In this document: positions 12,276-16,512 of the stretch, one piece after another
Position numbering within the stretch: the stretch's first letter is position 1
How the letters are laid out: each line of letters starts with the position of its first letter
Assembly (NCBI GenBank): GCA_022710505.1
Contig: JAKLGS010000011.1
Span: 1 to 16,512, forward strand
Length of the DNA: 16,512 bases
Reading direction: 5' to 3'
Origin: Patescibacteria group bacterium
GTDB lineage: Bacteria; Patescibacteriota; WWE3; UBA101185; UBA10185
Translations under genes and position numbers: made by a program
The notes under the pieces: model-generated
Database searches by the model: none
The model's input: only the letters and a program-made list of their open reading frames with translations
What the model was told of the DNA's origin: nothing

Positions 12276-13676
12276 ATGCCAATAAAAAAGAAAAAAGAAG
12301 AATCTCAAGAGGTCGAAAAGAAAGTTAAAAATTTATCTAAAAAAGAAAAAGTTGAAGAGAAACCTGAAATCCAAGGAACTCAGACCGACGATTTATCTTC
12401 TCCCGTTGATGAGATAGTTGAGGATATATCCGTTGAGGAAGAATTCGTTCCTGAAATTTCTGAAAGTAAAGACGAAGATGCTGCTGTTAAAAGAGATAGT
12501 TATAGGCAGCCTGTTCAACACTCCGGATATGGAGGCTATAACTATAATGGCAATACAATAAAAATTTCCGGTATTTTGGAGATTCTTACTGATTACGGAG
12601 TTATCAGACAAAATCAAGTAAAGGAAAACGGAGACGATCTTCCAAAAGATGTTTACATAAGCAACTCTCAAATTAAAAGATTTGGATTGAGAATGGGGGA
12701 TACCATAACAGGTCTGGCAAGGCCTCCTAAGGAGAATGAAAGGTATTTGTCTTTATTGAAAATTGAAACCGTAGCAGGTGAAGATCCGGAAAAAGCAAAG
12801 AAAAGACCATATTTTTCAAAACTTACACCTATATTTCCTAATGAATGGTTGAAATTAGAAACCACGCAGGATGTAATTTCCACAAGATTAATTGATTTAA
12901 TTTCTCCTATAGGTAAGGGTCAGAGAGCTATGATAGTTGCTCCTCCCAAAGCCGGTAAAACATTTTTACTTTTAGATATTGCCAACGGTATAACTACAAA
13001 CTATCCTGATATCACTCTATTAGTGGCTTTGATAGGTGAAAGACCTGAGGAGGTTACACATTTTGCAAGAAGTATCAAGGGCGAGGTTTTTGCAAGTAAT
13101 TTTGATGAAAAAGCAGAGGAACAAACCAGGATATCGGAGCTTTGTCTTGAAAAAGCTAAAAGATTAGCCGAAGTAGGGAAGGATGTAGTTATATTAATGG
13201 ACTCAATTACCAGACTTGCCAGAGCCTACAATATGGTAGCGCCTCCTTCCGGAAGAACTCTTACCGGAGGTTTTGATCCGGCTGCCCTCTATCCTGCGAA
13301 GCACTTTTTTGGTGCTGCAAGAAATTTGGAAAATAGCGGTAGTTTAACAATAGTCGCTACAGCTCTTGTTGATACGGGTTCCAGAATGGATGATGTTATT
13401 TTTGAAGAATTTAAAGGAACAGGAAATATGGAGCTTAGGTTGGATAGATCTTTATCGGAAAGAAGGATATTCCCGGCAATCGATATAGTTTCCAGCGGAA
13501 CCAGACACGAGGAAGATCTTTTAGGTAAGGAAATGTTGGATAAAATATACAGACTGAGAACCTATGTGTCGTTACCCAATATTGATAAAGACGCTACACC
13601 TTTGGTCATAGATCAATTAAAAAAGACTAAGAACAACGAGGAATTCCTCGACACCCTGAATAGAGGCGGGGCATAA
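12276..13676 (+). CDS. rho: Transcription termination factor Rho
   Basis: Rho is the hexameric RNA-dependent ATPase that ends transcription. Seen in the 466-residue protein: a charged, low-complexity N-terminus of about 85 residues (KKKKEESQEVEKKVKNLSKK, then acidic DEIVEDISVEEE) that is longer than in E. coli Rho; an RNA-binding cold-shock-like domain at about 90-165 (ISGILEILTDYGVIR); Walker A APPKAGKT at 222-229; ERPEEVTHFARSIKGEVFAS; Walker B VVILMDSITRLARAYN; the Q-loop region LTGGFDPAALYPAKHFFGAA; and the R-loop/C-terminal segment EEFKGTGNMELRLDRSLSER. All ATPase motifs are intact. The acidic/basic leader is an insertion type common in Rho of several phyla and may affect RNA loading. 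No SD is visible. The next gene starts about 170 bases downstream. Confidence 0.97.
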   Translation: MPIKKKKEESQEVEKKVKNLSKKEKVEEKPEIQGTQTDDLSSPVDEIVEDISVEEEFVPEISESKDEDAAVKRDSYRQPVQHSGYGGYNYNGNTIKISGILEILTDYGVIRQNQVKENGDDLPKDVYISNSQIKRFGLRMGDTITGLARPPKENERYLSLLKIETVAGEDPEKAKKRPYFSKLTPIFPNEWLKLETTQDVISTRLIDLISPIGKGQRAMIVAPPKAGKTFLLLDIANGITTNYPDITLLVALIGERPEEVTHFARSIKGEVFASNFDEKAEEQTRISELCLEKAKRLAEVGKDVVILMDSITRLARAYNMVAPPSGRTLTGGFDPAALYPAKHFFGAARNLENSGSLTIVATALVDTGSRMDDVIFEEFKGTGNMELRLDRSLSERRIFPAIDIVSSGTRHEEDLLGKEMLDKIYRLRTYVSLPNIDKDATPLVIDQLKKTKNNEEFLDTLNRGGA

Positions 13677-13700
13677 AGTTATTAATTCAGAACATTTCCT

Positions 13701-13730
13701 GTATCTTGCAGATTAGTATCTTGTAGATTG
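13701..13730 (+). repeat. Tandem 15-bp repeat downstream of rho
   Basis: GTATCTTGCAGATTA and GTATCTTGTAGATTG lie head to tail with two differences. Nearby TTTGCTACCTGTG (13773-13785) matches TTTGCTGCCTGTG (12247-12259) before rho at all but one base. Meaning unknown. Confidence 0.6.
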
Positions 13731-13836
13731 GAAAACCAAAACTTCCCTTGTAACTTGTGTGTAATTTATGGATTTGCTACCTGTGTGTTTTGCTGGTAGA
13801 ATTCACGGAACCTAAGCAAAAGATATGATTTTTGCA

Positions 13837-13842
13837 TATAAT
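13837..13842 (+). promoter_or_regulatory. -10 box of a probable leaderless LysM/M23 transcript
   Basis: A perfect TATAAT lies 7 bases before the ATG at 13850, so transcription should begin at or next to the start codon. A TG lies just upstream but is off by one base from the extended -10 position, and no convincing -35 is seen. Confidence 0.5.
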
Positions 13843-13849
13843 TAATACA

Positions 13850-15052
13850 ATGGCTTTTACAATCAAACGCCCTTCTTCGAGAAGATTTTTCCAACTTAGT
13901 TTTGAAGGATTCAGACCTTCGGGGCGGAACAAAATTGAACAGTACCTTAGGCTATGGTTGGATTTTTTCCGGTCTCTTGGACTGTACTTTCTTAAAAAAA
14001 TATATCTATTAGGCCTATTACTCATTAACATAGTTAAATTCATAATCCATGTTCCTTCTCAGTTGAAGCTTTTTTTGACTAAAAAAATGATATGGTCGAG
14101 GGGTAAGTTGGGTAGAACCATAGCTACGTGGTTGATAATGGGCTTCTCATTTTTAGTATTTTCCTTAGGGGAAATATTTAATAGTTCCCCTCTTGTAGTT
14201 AACAAATCTGTTAGCGCGGATTATTTAAAAAGTACAAGTGACATTATTCCCAAAAAAGAAGTAGCTTTGACTTCTTTGTCGGAAGAGAGAAAAAGAGACC
14301 AACCCGTCGCCTATACAATTCAACAGGGAGATACTCTTTATTCCATAGGAAATCAATTCAAAGTATCTATAGACGCTATAAAATACACTAACGGACTTTC
14401 TGATTCGGCTGTTCTGAGCGTTGGGAAGGAAATAATTATCCCCCCGGCTTCAGGTTTGATTCATAAAGTTGAGTCAGGAGATACGCTTAATTCTATAGCC
14501 AATGAATACGATGTTCCTGCACAGGCTATTGCGGATTTTAATTACATTTTAGATACCGGAAAGCTTGCTGTAGGAACAGAACTTGTTATTCCCGGAGGAA
14601 AAATACCTGTTGTTGTTCCTGTAATGCCAATTTATGTATCACAGCCTTCCCAAGGCGCTGTGTCAGGTGCTTCTCCCAATAAAGGTTTCTGCGTATGGCC
14701 TACGACCGTTTGGAATATTACACAGTATTATTCCTGGTATCATAACGGAGTTGATATCGCGAGTGGGAGACAGTCGGCAATGCCGCCGATTCTAGCTTGT
14801 GATTCCGGCACTGTTACTAAATCCGGCTGGGATCCTTTTGGTTTAGGTTTAAATATAATAATAGACCACGGAGATGGGTATCAAACGGTTTACGGTCATT
14901 TAAGCAGATTAGATGTAAGCTACGGTGAAAAAGTAGGCAGAGGTGAGCAAATAGGGATAATGGGCAGTACGGGAAGATCGACAGGTCCGCACGTACATTT
15001 TATGGTTAAATACAACGGAGCAGCTCAAAACCCACTTGATTACACACAATAA
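13850..15052 (+). CDS. LysM-M23 peptidoglycan endopeptidase, membrane-anchored
   Basis: The ATG at 13850 (400 residues) is preferred over an in-frame TTG 18 bases upstream that overlaps the -10. Residues about 1-80 are basic with hydrophobic patches, and a membrane segment lies at about 88-107 (LGRTIATWLIMGFSFLVFSL). Two LysM domains follow: YTIQQGDTLYSIGNQFKVSI at about 155 and HKVESGDTLNSIANEYDVPA at about 205. They bind peptidoglycan glycan chains. The C-terminal M23 domain has all zinc-site motifs: H298-x3-D302 (HNGVD), H350 in YGHL and H381-V-H383 (PHVHF). It should cleave peptide cross-links of the wall on the outer side. It lies between rho and obg on the same strand and is the only wall hydrolase in the window. 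Confidence 0.93.
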   Translation: MAFTIKRPSSRRFFQLSFEGFRPSGRNKIEQYLRLWLDFFRSLGLYFLKKIYLLGLLLINIVKFIIHVPSQLKLFLTKKMIWSRGKLGRTIATWLIMGFSFLVFSLGEIFNSSPLVVNKSVSADYLKSTSDIIPKKEVALTSLSEERKRDQPVAYTIQQGDTLYSIGNQFKVSIDAIKYTNGLSDSAVLSVGKEIIIPPASGLIHKVESGDTLNSIANEYDVPAQAIADFNYILDTGKLAVGTELVIPGGKIPVVVPVMPIYVSQPSQGAVSGASPNKGFCVWPTTVWNITQYYSWYHNGVDIASGRQSAMPPILACDSGTVTKSGWDPFGLGLNIIIDHGDGYQTVYGHLSRLDVSYGEKVGRGEQIGIMGSTGRSTGPHVHFMVKYNGAAQNPLDYTQ

Positions 15053-15112
15053 CATATTTTGTCACTAAAGATTGTATAGTAATTTTTATATATTTGTGTT
15101 AATAATTTTCAC

Positions 15113-16303
15113 ATGGTCGATTTAGTAGAAATAAAAGTAAAAGCAGGAAAAGGAGGGGACGGAAAGGTCTCTTTTAGAAGAGAGAAATTTATTCCCAAAG
15201 GAGGACCTGACGGTGGAGATGGGGGTAAGGGCGGAGATGTCATATTGGTAGCCGATAACAATATGTCTACATTGGTAGACTTTAAATCAAAAAGAGTATT
15301 CGAAGCAGAGGATGGGCAACAGGGCGGATCCAAAAATATGTCCGGAAAATCCGGAAGCAATCTTTATATAAAATTACCTGTAGGTACCTTGGTTTATGAA
15401 ATGCGGGAAGAGTTTACAGAAAACGATGACGCAGGTAAAAATGGTAAAAATGAAGGTAGTTTTGATGATAGTAGACAAGTCCTTGTTTGTGATTTGGTCA
15501 CGCCCGGTCAGGAATATGTTATTGCAAGAGGAGGTATCGGCGGAAAAGGAAACATCAATTTTAAAGGCTCTAAAAACAGATCTCCTTTACAATACACAAA
15601 AGGTACCAAAGGTGAAGAAAAAATTTTAAAATTAGAGATAAAGCTGATAGCTGATGTCGGACTTGTAGGAGCTCCAAACGCGGGTAAAAGCACTCTGTTA
15701 AATAAACTGACAAATGCTAATGCCAGGGTGGCAAACTATCCGTTTACTACAATCTCTCCCAACCTTGGTATTTTAAGAATTGAAAAAGATAAGGATATTG
15801 TTTTGGCAGATATCCCAGGGTTAATTGAGGGAGCTTCAGACGGCAAAGGCTTAGGCGATGATTTTTTAAGACATGTGGAAAGAACCCGAATTCTGATACA
15901 TTTGATAGATCCGTTGACCGGAGGTTACGAAAATCTTGTTGAAAATTCTTTCGCTGACTACCTGATGATTCGGGAGGAGTTAAGTAAATACGGTAAAAAA
16001 CTAGATTCCAAGAAATCTTTGATTTGTATAAATAAAATTGATGTAACTGAGGTTAGAGATGCTTTTGAAAATATAAAGAAAAGGTTTGAAAAAGAGGGTT
16101 TAGAGGTATTTGGAATCTCTGCCGTAACGGGCGAGGGTCTTGATACTTTAATTAAAAAGGTTATCTATACACTTGATAAGACGCCTAAAGACAATATTTT
16201 TGAACCCGAAAAAGTAGTGAAGAGATACAATATTGAAAATCTACCTAACAGAAGAGTTGTTTTTGATAAAGATAGGGTAGTCACAATGGATAAGAAGCTT
16301 TAA
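15113..16303 (+). CDS. obg: Obg family GTPase with short C-terminus
   Basis: Obg is a ribosome-associated GTPase that acts in 50S assembly and stress control. The 396-residue protein has the glycine-rich Obg fold at about 1-175 (VKAGKGGDGKVSFRREKFIP, GGPDGGDGGKGGDV, ARGGIGGKGN), then the GTPase domain: G1 GAPNAGKST at 186-194, a threonine-rich switch (YPFTTISPNLG), G3 DIPG, G4 NKID and G5 SAVTGEG. A stretch of roughly 20 acidic/Gly/Asn residues is inserted in the Obg fold (ENDDAGKNGKNEGSFDD). After the GTPase domain only about 40 residues remain (EPEKVVKRYNIENLPNRRVV), so the usual C-terminal OCT domain is cut short or degenerate, although the stop looks natural. The start ATG has no SD. Confidence 0.96.
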   Translation: MVDLVEIKVKAGKGGDGKVSFRREKFIPKGGPDGGDGGKGGDVILVADNNMSTLVDFKSKRVFEAEDGQQGGSKNMSGKSGSNLYIKLPVGTLVYEMREEFTENDDAGKNGKNEGSFDDSRQVLVCDLVTPGQEYVIARGGIGGKGNINFKGSKNRSPLQYTKGTKGEEKILKLEIKLIADVGLVGAPNAGKSTLLNKLTNANARVANYPFTTISPNLGILRIEKDKDIVLADIPGLIEGASDGKGLGDDFLRHVERTRILIHLIDPLTGGYENLVENSFADYLMIREELSKYGKKLDSKKSLICINKIDVTEVRDAFENIKKRFEKEGLEVFGISAVTGEGLDTLIKKVIYTLDKTPKDNIFEPEKVVKRYNIENLPNRRVVFDKDRVVTMDKKL

Positions 16304-16512
16304 GGGTTGTATAATCTTGTTTTAAGTGCTTTTAAGTGAGGCTTATCCGAGCTTTGAGATTTTAAAATAAAGGATTAAGTTGCAAGGGCCGTTAGCTTCT
16401 TTTGGAGCGAAGCGACAAGCGGAGCTAATGCACTTGAAGAAAATAAGTAACTTCTAAAGTGAGCGTTAGCGAGTGAGAATACTTGAAAATAAATTGGTAT
16501 TTGGCAGGGGCC
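16304..16512. other. Intergenic region after obg with nested inverted repeats
   Basis: No ORF is supported. TTTTAAGTGC/TTTTAAGTGA (16320-16339) are tandem 10-mers. A large hairpin forms from AAGTTGC and TTAGCT (16377-16397) with AGCTAA and GCACTT (16423-16435). A second, AAGTA..TTCT with AGAA..TACTT, spans about 16446-16485. The strings GAGCGTT and TACTTGAAA also occur in the intergenic region at 734-790. The element may continue past the window edge. Confidence 0.45.

Overview
The window looks like a chromosomal segment from an AT-rich bacterium of the Candidate Phyla Radiation (Patescibacteria) type. That is an inference from gene content and style: large multi-pass GT-C type membrane proteins of unknown specificity, a sortase beside an LPKTG protein, a LysM/M23 cell-wall hydrolase, Rho with a long charged N-terminus, a short-tailed Obg, compact spacing and several apparently leaderless genes. 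All genes read with the standard bacterial code. No phage, transposase, integrase or CRISPR array is visible.

Left part (1-2400): the 3' end of a PIN-TRAM (YacL-like) gene, then an intergenic stretch with stacked hairpins, palindromes and DnaA-box-like direct repeats ahead of a 47-residue ribbon-helix-helix protein. Facing it on the minus strand are two tandem copies of one module: a small XRE/HigA-type HTH gene followed by a roughly 180-190 nt structured RNA. Each RNA starts with a 72-nt tRNA-like domain (7-bp acceptor stem, perfect T-arm, encoded CCA). It continues into a strand that can pair back over the D/anticodon half, and it ends in the same 12-bp terminator hairpin. The two copies differ by compensatory base changes in that long helix, so the RNA fold appears to be conserved. 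No toxin gene is present. This HTH plus tRNA-like RNA pair is the best candidate here for an undescribed system.

Middle (2400-6730): a near-consensus promoter, a long hairpin-rich leader with a 6-codon ORF, and two less AT-rich genes of unknown function (a coiled-coil protein and a membrane-anchored protein) ending in a terminator-like structure. Then come a 702-residue GT39-like membrane glycosyltransferase and a small secreted cysteine-containing protein with its own promoter and terminator.

Right part (6780-16512): an 1187-residue multi-pass membrane protein, then a second copy of the near-consensus promoter driving an LPKTG-anchored surface protein. A strong hairpin separates that from its probable sortase. 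Next come rho, a LysM/M23 peptidase and obg in one direction. The last 200 bases hold hairpin-rich intergenic DNA. The envelope genes together suggest a surface-building locus: glycosylation, sortase anchoring and wall remodelling, next to housekeeping rho and obg.
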